Shown: in pieces, positions 26,104-32,444 of the stretch
How the letters are laid out: each line of letters starts with the position of its first letter
Numbering within the stretch: the first letter of the stretch is position 1
Source of the DNA: Nocardia africana NBRC 100379
GTDB lineage: Bacteria; Actinomycetota; Actinomycetes; Mycobacteriales; Mycobacteriaceae
Assembly (NCBI RefSeq): GCF_001612635.1
Contig: NZ_BDAV01000023.1
Coordinates: forward strand, 1 to 64,000
Direction of reading: 5' to 3'
DNA: 64,000 bases
Made by a program: the position numbers and the translations under genes
Notes under the pieces: generated by a model
Told to the model about the DNA's origin: nothing
Seen by the model: only the letters and a program-made list of their open reading frames with translations
The model's database searches: none

Positions 26104-26498
26104 TGCCGCGTCGGCCTGCTTCCGGGATGATTTCCCGACAGCTGCTGGTTAATTCACCCTTGCTTCGATTGGGCTGCGAGGCGCGGATCGCGGCGACGCG
26201 GTCGGCGCCTATCACCCTCGTGGTCTGCGGAGTGTCGGAAAAGGGCGTTCCGGTAGAACTCGCCGGATTTTTGGGCGGATATGGTCACACGTTGTGTGTC
26301 GGTGGGTGGGTTTACCGTTGTCGTAGTGGCAGTCTCGCGCCTGCCCGCTTCCGACCGCCCGAGCGCCCACGCCGCCGGGTGTGGACGAGGACAAGGGGCT
26401 CGGCCTCGCGCGAACGAATCGACTTCGCTTCCACCTCTTGCTGATTCGCGAGTACCGGCGAAGTCGCGTGGGGACTTCGCCGCGGAAAGGAATCGGTC
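26104..26498. other. 395-bp stretch without a recognised gene
   Basis: This holds the left outer inverted repeat (26244-26283) and the region upstream of the interrupted gene. I found no convincing gene. Long frames on the minus strand here are antisense or low-complexity. Confidence 0.5.
26244..26283 (+). repeat. Left outer Tn3-like inverted repeat
   Basis: The inner 36 bp (26248-26283, starting TTCCGGTAGAACTCGCCG) match the complement of 38852-38887 with one mismatch. The repeat is also related to the 40-bp inverted repeats of the inner transposon, sharing the pattern GCCGAATTT followed by GGGCGGAT. The outermost four bases differ from the right copy (GGCG against GGGT), and no matching 5-bp target duplication is visible. 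It probably marks the end of an older, non-autonomous element. Confidence 0.7.
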
Positions 26499-26930
26499 AT
26501 GACCAGCGACAAAGCGCGCAAGGCAAAGGTTCGGGCGCGGATGGCCCGCACCGGTGAGCCCTACAGCGAGGCCGCCCGACAGCTCGACCAGTCCACCGCC
26601 CCCGACGACCTGAAGAGTCTCACCGCGGCGGTGCTGCCCGCACCGGTCGCGGTGATGCAGGCCCGCCATATCGCCGCCGCTCGCATGCATCTGGCGTCCG
26701 CGCACGGTCTCGCCGCCGACCACGGGGCACCCGGCACCGCGGAGCGCCACACCCGCCACACCGAGAGAGGGGCGCTCGATACCGCCTACGCGCGGATCCA
26801 CGAACCCTTGTGGGATCTGCAGCAATACGCCGAACGCAGCGCGCTGGCATCCGGGGCGATCGTTGCTCTGCCCGAGCTGATGAAACCGAACGACCCAGCC
26901 GATCAGGCGCTGTATCCGAGCATGCATCTG
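26499..26930 (+). pseudogene. 5' part of a gene split by the transposon
   Basis: 144 codons, from an ATG (GGAAAGGA-type site upstream) to the target duplication ATCTG at 26926-26930. The product begins with a basic helix (KARKAKVRARMARTGEPYSE) often found at the start of actinobacterial plasmid proteins. The frame runs on into the transposon by chance. Removing the transposon and one ATCTG joins it in frame to 38050-38796, restoring a protein of 392 residues. Confidence 0.8.
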
Positions 26931-26970
26931 GGGGTCGCCGTAGTATCGGCCGAATTTCGGGCGGATTTGG
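26931..26970 (+). repeat. Left terminal inverted repeat (IRL) of the Tn
   Basis: Starts GGGGTCGCCGTAGTATCGGC and matches the complement of 38005-38044 over all 40 bp. Preceded by ATCTG (26926-26930), which recurs at 38045-38049 as the 5-bp target duplication. Confidence 0.95.
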
Positions 26971-26983
26971 GCGTAGTTGCTGG

Positions 26984-27991
26984 TCAGTGGGTGCGGGATG
27001 TGCCGGGGCCGATGAGGCTGGTGAGTTCGCGCATCGCTTGGGGTGAGGGTTTGAAGTAGCGGCGCAGGTTTTCGGCCTTGCGGTGCCGGGATTTGGCCAT
27101 GAGTTCGAGCAGGCTCGCGCCGGATTCGCCGAGGTGTGTCAGCCCGGAGTGGCGGAGTTCGTGTAGGTCCCATCCGGTTCCGGGCCCGTCGGTGGCGGTG
27201 GCGGCGTCGAGTAGATCGCGGGCCTGATCGTAGGACAGCCGTGCGAGTCCGGTGTCGGGGCACAGGTCGCGGTCGGCGAGGTATTTGCCCGGTCCGGGAC
27301 GGCGGTGGGTCACGAATACCGGTCCGCGGGTACGGCCGCGGATCAATCGCGGTAGCAGCCGGGCGGTGCCGGCGTCCCAGTACACGGTTTCCAGAGCGTG
27401 TTCGTGGTGGGTGGCGCCGCGGCGGCGGGTGCGGGGTTTGGCGCCTTTGGACTTCACCCGGGCGCACCGGCCGGCCAGGTCGAGGTCTTCGATGTTGAGC
27501 TGGAGCAGTTCCTCTGTGCGAGCGCAGGTCTCATACAGCATCCGCCACAGCGTCTTCTCCCGCAGGTGGATGTCGCGGCGGGAGATGAGCCGGTCGATCG
27601 CGGTCCGCGAGCGCACCGGTGTCTCGGAGTCCGGCGGCGTCGAGCGCGCGGCCGATGCCGGGACTGCCGGTGCGTTCCAGCCTTGCTCACGGCACCAGGA
27701 CAGCCATTTCGAGACCGCGGCGCGGCGCGCGTTCCATGTGTTGACCGCGGCGTGGCCCCAGAGGGATTCGAGGGCTGCGCCGATCTCGTCGTCGGAGACC
27801 GAGTCCAGGACCCGGCTGGGACCGGGCAGCCCGTCGCGGTCGCGGCCGTCGAGCTGGTCGACGGTCTTGACGACCGCGACGGTGTAGGCGCGGCGGGTGT
27901 TGCCGGGCCTGATGGTGTCCAGGAACGCTTCGGCGGATCCGCGCAGTGTGCGGGGCGCGGCGGTGTGGATCCGGGTCACGGTCGCCGCCAT
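26984..27991 (-). CDS. Tyrosine recombinase (TnpI-like resolvase)
   Basis: A 335-residue site-specific recombinase that would resolve transposition cointegrates. Catalytic residues are complete: Arg158 in TCARTEELLQL, a Lys near 181-183, His277 and Arg280 in HELRHSG, His303, and Tyr312 in LRRYFKP. An N-terminal SAM-like core-binding domain occupies about residues 15-105. It lies 13 bp inside the left inverted repeat, reading toward it. A palindromic site at 28080-28106 upstream of its start is the likely crossover site. Confidence 0.85.
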   Translation of the reverse strand: MAATVTRIHTAAPRTLRGSAEAFLDTIRPGNTRRAYTVAVVKTVDQLDGRDRDGLPGPSRVLDSVSDDEIGAALESLWGHAAVNTWNARRAAVSKWLSWCREQGWNAPAVPASAARSTPPDSETPVRSRTAIDRLISRRDIHLREKTLWRMLYETCARTEELLQLNIEDLDLAGRCARVKSKGAKPRTRRRGATHHEHALETVYWDAGTARLLPRLIRGRTRGPVFVTHRRPGPGKYLADRDLCPDTGLARLSYDQARDLLDAATATDGPGTGWDLHELRHSGLTHLGESGASLLELMAKSRHRKAENLRRYFKPSPQAMRELTSLIGPGTSRTH

Positions 27992-28012
27992 CGGCCCACC
28001 TCTCCTGGCTTG

Positions 28013-28106
28013 CCCCGGATAACGGGGCCGCTTCGTGTCGTCGCCGCGGCGGGATCGCCGCAGGCCGGATCCGATGTTACCCCGGATAACAGCCCGTTAT
28101 CCGGGG
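28013..28106. promoter_or_regulatory. Candidate internal resolution site
   Basis: CCCCGGATAAC (28080-28090) and its inverted copy (28096-28106) are separated by the 5-bp AGCCC, the form of a tyrosine-recombinase core site. A further direct copy lies at 28013-28023, as an accessory element would. Another copy occurs at 29718-29728. The array begins about 20 bp upstream of the recombinase start codon. Confidence 0.7.
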
Positions 28107-28415
28107 TTATTCGCTCTCGGGGTCGGATGCCCGGATGTGGGTGGCGTTGTCGAGTGCGGTGGTGATCTGCTCGGGTGTGGGCAGGTCGAATCGGCAGCAC
28201 GCGGTCTGCTGGGGTGGTTCGCCGGTGATCACGTCGATGCCGTCGATCAGAAGCGATGGGGACGGGTAGTTGCCTTCGATTTCGTCGACCCGCACCACCT
28301 GAATGGGTGTGCGGCGCAGGGCTTCTGCGAGGGTGTCGCGCACGCGGCCCAGCAGTGGGCAGTCGGGGACGTGCAGCAGCTGGACGTGCGGGCCGGCGTC
28401 GGTGTCCTGGTTCAC
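28107..28415 (-). CDS. Small Cys-containing protein of the mer unit
   Basis: A 102-residue, probably thioredoxin-like protein. Residues 10-20 read HVQLLHVPDCP; a PSPSLLIDGIDV strand follows, then Cys-Cys (about residues 72-73) in ACCRFDLPTP. The GTG start overlaps the merR stop (GTGA). Its coupling to MerR and its Cys residues suggest a mercury-binding or redox partner for MerB. The homology is judged by eye. Confidence 0.55.
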   Translation of the reverse strand: MNQDTDAGPHVQLLHVPDCPLLGRVRDTLAEALRRTPIQVVRVDEIEGNYPSPSLLIDGIDVITGEPPQQTACCRFDLPTPEQITTALDNATHIRASDPESE

Positions 28416-28822
28416 GGGGTGTCCTGTTCGGGGTCGGGGTGCAGGCTGTGCAGCAGCGGGCAGTCTCGGTCGGTCGGCGGTTGGTCGCAGGTGGCAACCA
28501 GGCGCGTCAGCGAGGTTCGCATCGCTGCCAACGCGGCGATCCTGGCGTTCAGGTCGGCGATCTTGTTCTGGGCCAGGTGGCGGGTGTCGTCGCACGACTG
28601 CGGCCCGCCTTCGGCCAGGTGCAGCAGTGTGTCGATCTCGGCGAGGTCGAATCCGAGTTCCTGCGCGCGCTTGACGAACCGCACGATGCGCACGGCCTCG
28701 GGTCCGTATCGGCGGTAACCGCTCTCGGTGCGGGGTGGCTCGGGCAACAGGCCACGTCGCTCGTAGTAGCGCAGCGTCTGGGCATTCACCCCGGCCTGGT
28801 GGGCGACCTGTGCGGTTCTCAT
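28412..28822 (-). CDS. merR: MerR mercury-responsive regulator
   Basis: A 136-residue MerR-family activator/repressor. The winged HTH is at residues 1-70 (AQVAHQAGVNAQTLRYYERR). The three mercury-ligand cysteines are present at 77, 112 and 121, with the last two as C-x8-C, matching Tn501 MerR Cys82, Cys117 and Cys126 with a constant offset of 5. A MerR-type operator with a 19-bp spacer lies directly upstream (28829-28859). It should sense Hg(II) and control both itself and merB. Confidence 0.9.
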   Translation of the reverse strand: MRTAQVAHQAGVNAQTLRYYERRGLLPEPPRTESGYRRYGPEAVRIVRFVKRAQELGFDLAEIDTLLHLAEGGPQSCDDTRHLAQNKIADLNARIAALAAMRTSLTRLVATCDQPPTDRDCPLLHSLHPDPEQDTP

Positions 28823-28828
28823 GACCCA

Positions 28829-28859
28829 CGGTAAACCCGGTACCCGAGTACAGGGTCAA
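28829..28859 (-). promoter_or_regulatory. merR promoter with MerR operator
   Basis: On the minus strand: -35 TTGACC (28854-28859), a 19-bp spacer, -10 TTACCG (28829-28834). The long spacer is the MerR hallmark. It contains an imperfect 22-bp dyad (28835-28856; outer arms ACCC and GGGT, inner GTAC repeats). Very similar to the site upstream of merB. Confidence 0.75.
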
Positions 28860-28873
28860 CTCGCGCGAGGCGG

Positions 28874-29485
28874 TCAGCTGCTGGCCCATCCGAGCTCACG
28901 ACACGTGGCCAGGGCGATGTCGAAGAATTCGGCGACCGGGCGCACATCTCCGCCGGGATGCCGGGCCTGCCATTCCCGTGCCGCGTCGGAGGTGACGAAG
29001 AAGTGGCCGTGGTCGCAGAACGTGGCGCGGATGTCGGCGGTGCCGCACAGTGCGGGCTGTGCCACGACCGCGGTCTCGGGGTCCGTGGCGCCCACCGCGT
29101 CGGGGCCGACCTCGATGCGGATCGGTCGGCCGGTCGCCGCGCACGGCGACTCCACCAGGGCCGGACGGCCCAGGATCGGCGGGAACAACAGTGTGTCGGC
29201 GGCGCAGAACGTGTAGAGCACCCGGGCATCGACGGTGAACCGGTGGACGGTCTCCCGTTGGGTCAGGCCGAATCCCACCAGCCGGCCCTGTTCGTCCCAG
29301 TCGGTGCCGGGCTGATCGCGCAGCCACGTCCGCAGCTGCTCGACAGGAATGTCGCCGGCCTCGGCGATCCGCGCCAGCTCGACGGGTCGGCCCGCAGCGA
29401 CGAGCCGGACCAGCGGCCCGAGGAAGCGCGGCATATCGTCGTGGCGCAGGAACTCGGTCAGGCTCGTGTGCAGATCGTCGGTCAT
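28874..29485 (-). CDS. merB: Organomercurial lyase MerB
   Basis: A 203-residue enzyme that cleaves the carbon-mercury bond of organomercurials to give Hg(II). The active-site residues of the reference enzyme (Cys96, Asp99, Cys159) are all present with a constant offset: Cys94 and Asp97 in YTFCAADTLL, and Cys157 in ATFCDHGHFF. The N-terminal helical domain is normal. It is followed by merR on the same strand. No mercuric reductase is in the transposon, so the Hg(II) released must be handled elsewhere or by thiols. Confidence 0.93.
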   Translation of the reverse strand: MTDDLHTSLTEFLRHDDMPRFLGPLVRLVAAGRPVELARIAEAGDIPVEQLRTWLRDQPGTDWDEQGRLVGFGLTQRETVHRFTVDARVLYTFCAADTLLFPPILGRPALVESPCAATGRPIRIEVGPDAVGATDPETAVVAQPALCGTADIRATFCDHGHFFVTSDAAREWQARHPGGDVRPVAEFFDIALATCRELGWASS

Positions 29486-29524
29486 CGTCGTGTCCCTTCA
29501 CGATGCTTCCGCGTGGTCCCTCCA

Positions 29525-29555
29525 GCGTCCACCCTGTACCGGGGTACCGAGTCAA
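29525..29555 (-). promoter_or_regulatory. merB promoter with MerR-type operator
   Basis: Dyad ACCCTGTACC..GGTACCGAGT at 29531-29552, nearly the same as the merR operator. On the minus strand: -35 TTGACT (29550-29555), a 19-bp spacer, weak -10 GGACGC (29525-29530). MerR-controlled promoters are weak without activator, so merB is probably mercury-inducible. Confidence 0.7.
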
Positions 29556-29595
29556 GCCGCCGCCGGCCCCCTGCGGACGTGCGCTCTCGCGGACT

Positions 29596-29705
29596 GGTCA
29601 GAACAGGTGTCGCGGACCCGCAGCGGCCGCTACGCGAGCACCTCGTCATCGATGCGGCGGTCCCGCCCTGCGCGTCTGCTCGACGGCGAGCCGGTGATGC
29701 TCTGT
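29596..29705 (-). pseudogene. Decayed 3' end of a Tn3-family tnpA
   Basis: About 110 bp align to the 3' end of the intact tnpA. 29596-29631 matches 34881-34918 with a few differences. 29637-29659 is identical over 23 bp to 35015-35037 and continues with mismatches. About 98 bp are deleted between the two blocks. This scar lies between the mer genes and the DUF1707/CDPS cargo and marks an old seam in the transposon. Confidence 0.8.
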
Positions 29706-29717
29706 ATTCCAGGGCTC

Positions 29718-29728
29718 GTTATCCGGGG
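29718..29728 (-). repeat. Extra copy of the resolution-site half
   Basis: GTTATCCGGGG, identical to the inverted half-site at 28096-28106. It lies beside the tnpA relic. It may be a remnant of a second resolution site that came with that older element. Confidence 0.6.
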
Positions 29729-29773
29729 TATCCGGGTGTGTGAATCGCACTGGTTCGTGCTTACGCTGGGATC

Positions 29774-30112
29774 ATGAACGGGCTTCCTGCATCGTTTCGG
29801 GCAGCCGACTCCGACCGGGAACGTGTTGCCCGGCAGCTCGAGTACGAAGTCGGTACCGGGCGGCTGAGCGTGGACGAATATTCCGAGCGGGTTCAGCGGG
29901 CGCTCGCTGCCCGTACCCTCGGCGAGCTCGCCGCTCTCACCGATGACCTACCGGTCCCGGTGCCTCCTACCGCGCGTCGATCGCGGTGGCGTCCGGTGAT
30001 CGTGGCCGTCGCGACCGCCGCGGCAGTAGCACTGATGGGCGGGGGGATCGCTGCGGCAGTCGAGCTGCCAGCGCACATGCCGGCGTCGATGTCGGTGATG
30101 CCCGGTTGCTGA
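29774..30112 (+). CDS. DUF1707 (SHOCT-like) membrane protein
   Basis: A 112-residue protein. Residues 8-56 match DUF1707 (RAADSDRERVARQLEYEVGTG, RLSVDEYSERVQRALAARTLGELAAL). One membrane helix (about 72-94) and a short outer tail ending in Cys follow. A TACGCT hexamer sits 6 nt before the ATG, so a leaderless transcript is likely. It converges on the CDPS unit, with a shared hairpin terminator between them. Role unknown. Confidence 0.75.
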   Translation: MNGLPASFRAADSDRERVARQLEYEVGTGRLSVDEYSERVQRALAARTLGELAALTDDLPVPVPPTARRSRWRPVIVAVATAAAVALMGGGIAAAVELPAHMPASMSVMPGC

Positions 30113-30187
30113 TGGGGCCGGCTCGCGCTGCCCTGGGTGGTGGTGTGACGTGTGGGCGGGTGTCGGCTCGCCCTGGGAAGGTGTCGG

Positions 30188-30230
30188 CCTGCGGGGCGGT
30201 GCCGGTCGGCGACGGGCACCGCCTCGCAGG
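30188..30230. terminator. Bidirectional terminator hairpin
   Basis: Arms at 30188-30203 and 30215-30230 (CCTGCGGGGCGGTGCC with its complement, one mismatch), loop 11. It separates the convergent DUF1707 gene and the CDPS/micropeptide unit, closing both. Confidence 0.75.
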
Positions 30231-30236
30231 TGTCGG

Positions 30237-30302
30237 TTACATCGGGCAGCAGGGGCCCATGGCTTTGCACAGCCAGTCGCAGATCATCTGGAGCGGGTTC
30301 AT
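30237..30302 (-). CDS. 21-aa Cys-rich micropeptide after CDPS
   Basis: A 21-residue frame, too short for ordinary gene finders. It starts M-N-P-L, contains ICDWLCK and GPCC, and ends C-C-P-M: four Cys in 21 residues. Its ATG lies 15 nt after the CDPS stop and 4 nt after an optimal AAAGGAGG ribosome binding site, the best of this cargo region. A hairpin terminator follows 7 nt after its stop. The layout argues for a two-gene unit. The Cys pattern (CxxxC and CC) suggests metal or thiol chemistry, or a substrate for modification; this is inferred. Confidence 0.65.
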   Translation of the reverse strand: MNPLQMICDWLCKAMGPCCPM

Positions 30303-30317
30303 CGGTCCTCCTTTCTG

Positions 30318-31088
30318 TTATCGGTTCGGATGGTCGGGCCGGGTGGTCGGGTCGGCGCGCTCGCCGGTGGGGGCCAGGACGAGGAATCCTTGGTGCGGTG
30401 CGGGTTTCCAGGCCAGGCGGTGGTGGTAGAGGGCGTGCAGGAATGCCGGTGGCTGGTGGTAGCAGAACACCGAGGCGGTGGTGCCGACGATGGCGGCGGT
30501 GTCGGTGAACAGCGGCAGCTCGGCGAGCAGATACCGCACGGCCGCGTGTGTCTGCGCGTCGGTGGGGGCCGCGGTGTCGGGTAGTCGCTGGCCCAGCACC
30601 CATCCCGACGCGCTCAGGCACGCGGCGGCGAAGTCCGGGTCGCGGGTGAACTGTCCGGACACCTCGGTGTGCAGGCGGTGATAGGCGGTGTTGGTGCGCA
30701 GGGCGGCCGAGTCCAGTACCAGCGGCTCGGGGTCGGGTACGCCGATATCGGTGAGCGCCCGCCGGATCTTGTTGCCGAGCCAGCGGCCCTGGCGGCGGGC
30801 CTTGTGCGCGGCCTGTTGCGGGGTGTAGCCGAGGGCTTGCAGGGTGTAGGCCGACGGGCCGTCGGGCACGTAGAAGTGCACCGAGGCGAACCGTGGGCGT
30901 GCCCAGCGGGCCAGGGCGGTGATGCGGTCGGTGGTGAAGTAGCTGTTGAACGGGCTGATCCCGATGCATGCGTGATCACCGGCGTCGGCGAGCGCACGGC
31001 AGCGGCCGGTCAACGCCTCGGCCGTGAACGCGGCCGACGCGACGGTGCGGGTCGTGGTGGCGTGGTCTTCAGCGGATTCGACGGTCAT
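30318..31088 (-). CDS. tRNA-dependent cyclodipeptide synthase, NYH type
   Basis: A 256-residue CDPS, which joins two aminoacyl groups from charged tRNAs into a cyclic dipeptide. Key residues fall at a constant offset of 8 from AlbC: nucleophile Ser45 and Asn48 in GISPFNSYF, Tyr186 and Glu190 in RYLLAELP, Tyr210 and His211 in FCYHQ. These define the NYH subfamily. Other family landmarks are VHFYVPDGPSAYTLQALGY and KARRQGRWLGNKIRRAL. ATG at 31088; a TTG at 31097 is possible. A terminator for the metal operon lies upstream and a micropeptide plus terminator downstream, so it is a separate unit with no tailoring oxidase nearby. Product unknown. Confidence 0.93.
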   Translation of the reverse strand: MTVESAEDHATTTRTVASAAFTAEALTGRCRALADAGDHACIGISPFNSYFTTDRITALARWARPRFASVHFYVPDGPSAYTLQALGYTPQQAAHKARRQGRWLGNKIRRALTDIGVPDPEPLVLDSAALRTNTAYHRLHTEVSGQFTRDPDFAAACLSASGWVLGQRLPDTAAPTDAQTHAAVRYLLAELPLFTDTAAIVGTTASVFCYHQPPAFLHALYHHRLAWKPAPHQGFLVLAPTGERADPTTRPDHPNR

Positions 31089-31444
31089 ACCCAGCAAGGG
31101 CCTTTCGGTCGGAGCACAACAGTGACAGGGCAGATGGCAGCCGTGCGGTCACCGGATCGGCCGGGCCCGGGGACACGGGCGCCGGAAGCGGCAGGCCATC
31201 CGGTGAGAACACCGCGGGTGTGCGACGCAGCGATGGGCGACCGTCAGCTCACGCGGACGGTGGTCGCCGGGGATCCGACGCCGCTACCGGACGGCGGCGC
31301 AGCGGGAAAACCCTCCGGTGGCGTGGGCGGGCACTGGGTGCTGCCGGGCGCGGATGGTTTTCCGGGGGGCGCGCCACAACGGTGAGGCGGTGCGTAGCAC
31401 GGGCTGCCGGTTCGTCATGGGCGACGAACCGGTGCATGCCGGGT
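31089..31444. other. CDPS upstream region, no gene
   Basis: About 350 bp with no convincing gene. It must contain the CDPS promoter, but no clear -10/-35 pair was found. The only structure noted is the hairpin at 31407-31432. Frames on the plus strand are repetitive and antisense-like. Confidence 0.5.
31407..31432. terminator. Hairpin ending the metal-resistance operon
   Basis: A perfect 10-bp stem, CCGGTTCGTC with GACGAACCGG, loop 6. It lies 12 bp after the stop of the small membrane protein on the minus strand. It would insulate the CDPS gene from the metal operon. Confidence 0.6.
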
Positions 31445-31918
31445 TTATGTCCGCAGGACGCAGAGCGCGGAGAGGCTGGGTGGGCGTGGCGGCGCCGATG
31501 CCGGGCGCCGGGCCCGCAGTGGCAGCGGGAGCCGATGCGGGGACCGGATCAGTGCGGGGTGAACGAGGGCCAGGGCGACCAGCAGCGCCAGCGACACCGC
31601 CAGGCAGGCCATCGCGATATCGCAGGCCAGCGCGGGAGTGCCGGGATCGGCATTCGTGCGCGGTGTCAGCGCGGCGGCGGTGACGGTGTCGCGCGGGCCC
31701 GAATGCGTCACGGGGTCGATCCCGTGGTGCGGCATGTCCCCGCCGCTGTCGCTGCCGACGGCAGCGACAGGGGTGGCGGTCATGGTCGGACTCATGGTCA
31801 TCGCCGAACCCGTGGCACAGTGCGCGTTCTGGATCGCCACGATGCCCGCCAGCACGGCCAGCACGACGAGCAGCCGGGCGATACCGGCTCGTCGCACAGC
31901 GGGCGGGGCAGCGATCAC
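31445..31918 (-). CDS. Small His/Met-containing membrane protein
   Basis: A 157-residue protein with two hydrophobic segments (about residues 12-34 and 100-125). Between them is an outer loop rich in Met, His and Thr (TMSPTM, GDMPHHGID). It resembles small DUF6153-type membrane proteins of actinobacteria, but I am not certain. The GTG start lies 10 nt after the lspA stop, so it ends the metal operon. The Met/His loop could bind metal outside the membrane. Confidence 0.5.
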   Translation of the reverse strand: MIAAPPAVRRAGIARLLVVLAVLAGIVAIQNAHCATGSAMTMSPTMTATPVAAVGSDSGGDMPHHGIDPVTHSGPRDTVTAAALTPRTNADPGTPALACDIAMACLAVSLALLVALALVHPALIRSPHRLPLPLRARRPASAPPRPPSLSALCVLRT

Positions 31919-31928
31919 AACCGCGATA

Positions 31929-32444
31929 CTACCGGGCGTCGTACTCGGTTTGGCTGCCGGCGCTCGCCCCGGTGCGGGCCGGGCGCAGGGCGAGCACGGC
32001 CAGGGCGAGGGCACCACAGGTGATGTAGGTGTCGGCGAGGTTGAAGGTGGGCCACCAGCCGGTGTGCAGGTAGTCGGTGACCACGCCGTCGCCGACACGG
32101 TCGGCGAAGTTGGCGATCGCGCCGGCGAGGATGACCGCCAGCGGCGGCCACGCCATCGAGGACCCGGGCCCGGTGGCCCGCCAGGTGAGCACCGTGATGC
32201 CGGTGATGATCGCCCCGATGCCGGTGAGCAACACGGCGGCGGGCAGCGTGTCGCCGAGGCTGAACGCGATGCCGGGGTTGTGGGCCAGCCGCAGCCCGAC
32301 CACGGGCAGCTCCACGATGCGGCCCGCGGTCAGGCCGCGCTCGGCCCAGGCTTTCAGCCCCAGATCGAGCGCGGCCAGCACCGCCACGACAGCGACCGCC
32401 GCGAGACGGGCTCGCGCGGCCGAGGCGCGATCGGTAGTCCTCAT
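31929..32444 (-). CDS. lspA: Signal peptidase II (LspA) of the metal operon
   Basis: A 171-residue lipoprotein signal peptidase with four membrane helices. The family motifs are present: NPGIAFSLGD, then ANFADR with catalytic Asp115, and FNLADTYI with Asp138. The start overlaps the ATPase stop by 4 nt (ATGA). A second LspA coupled to a heavy-metal ATPase is known from lead and cadmium resistance loci (PbrC-like), where it supports metal sequestration. It is not the housekeeping copy. Confidence 0.88.
   Translation of the reverse strand: MRTTDRASAARARLAAVAVVAVLAALDLGLKAWAERGLTAGRIVELPVVGLRLAHNPGIAFSLGDTLPAAVLLTGIGAIITGITVLTWRATGPGSSMAWPPLAVILAGAIANFADRVGDGVVTDYLHTGWWPTFNLADTYITCGALALAVLALRPARTGASAGSQTEYDAR

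Noticed and set aside
26154..27467. A 437-codon minus-strand frame crossing the left transposon end
   Set aside because: It runs across the inverted repeat and the interrupted gene in another frame; Arg/Pro-rich and unlike a protein.
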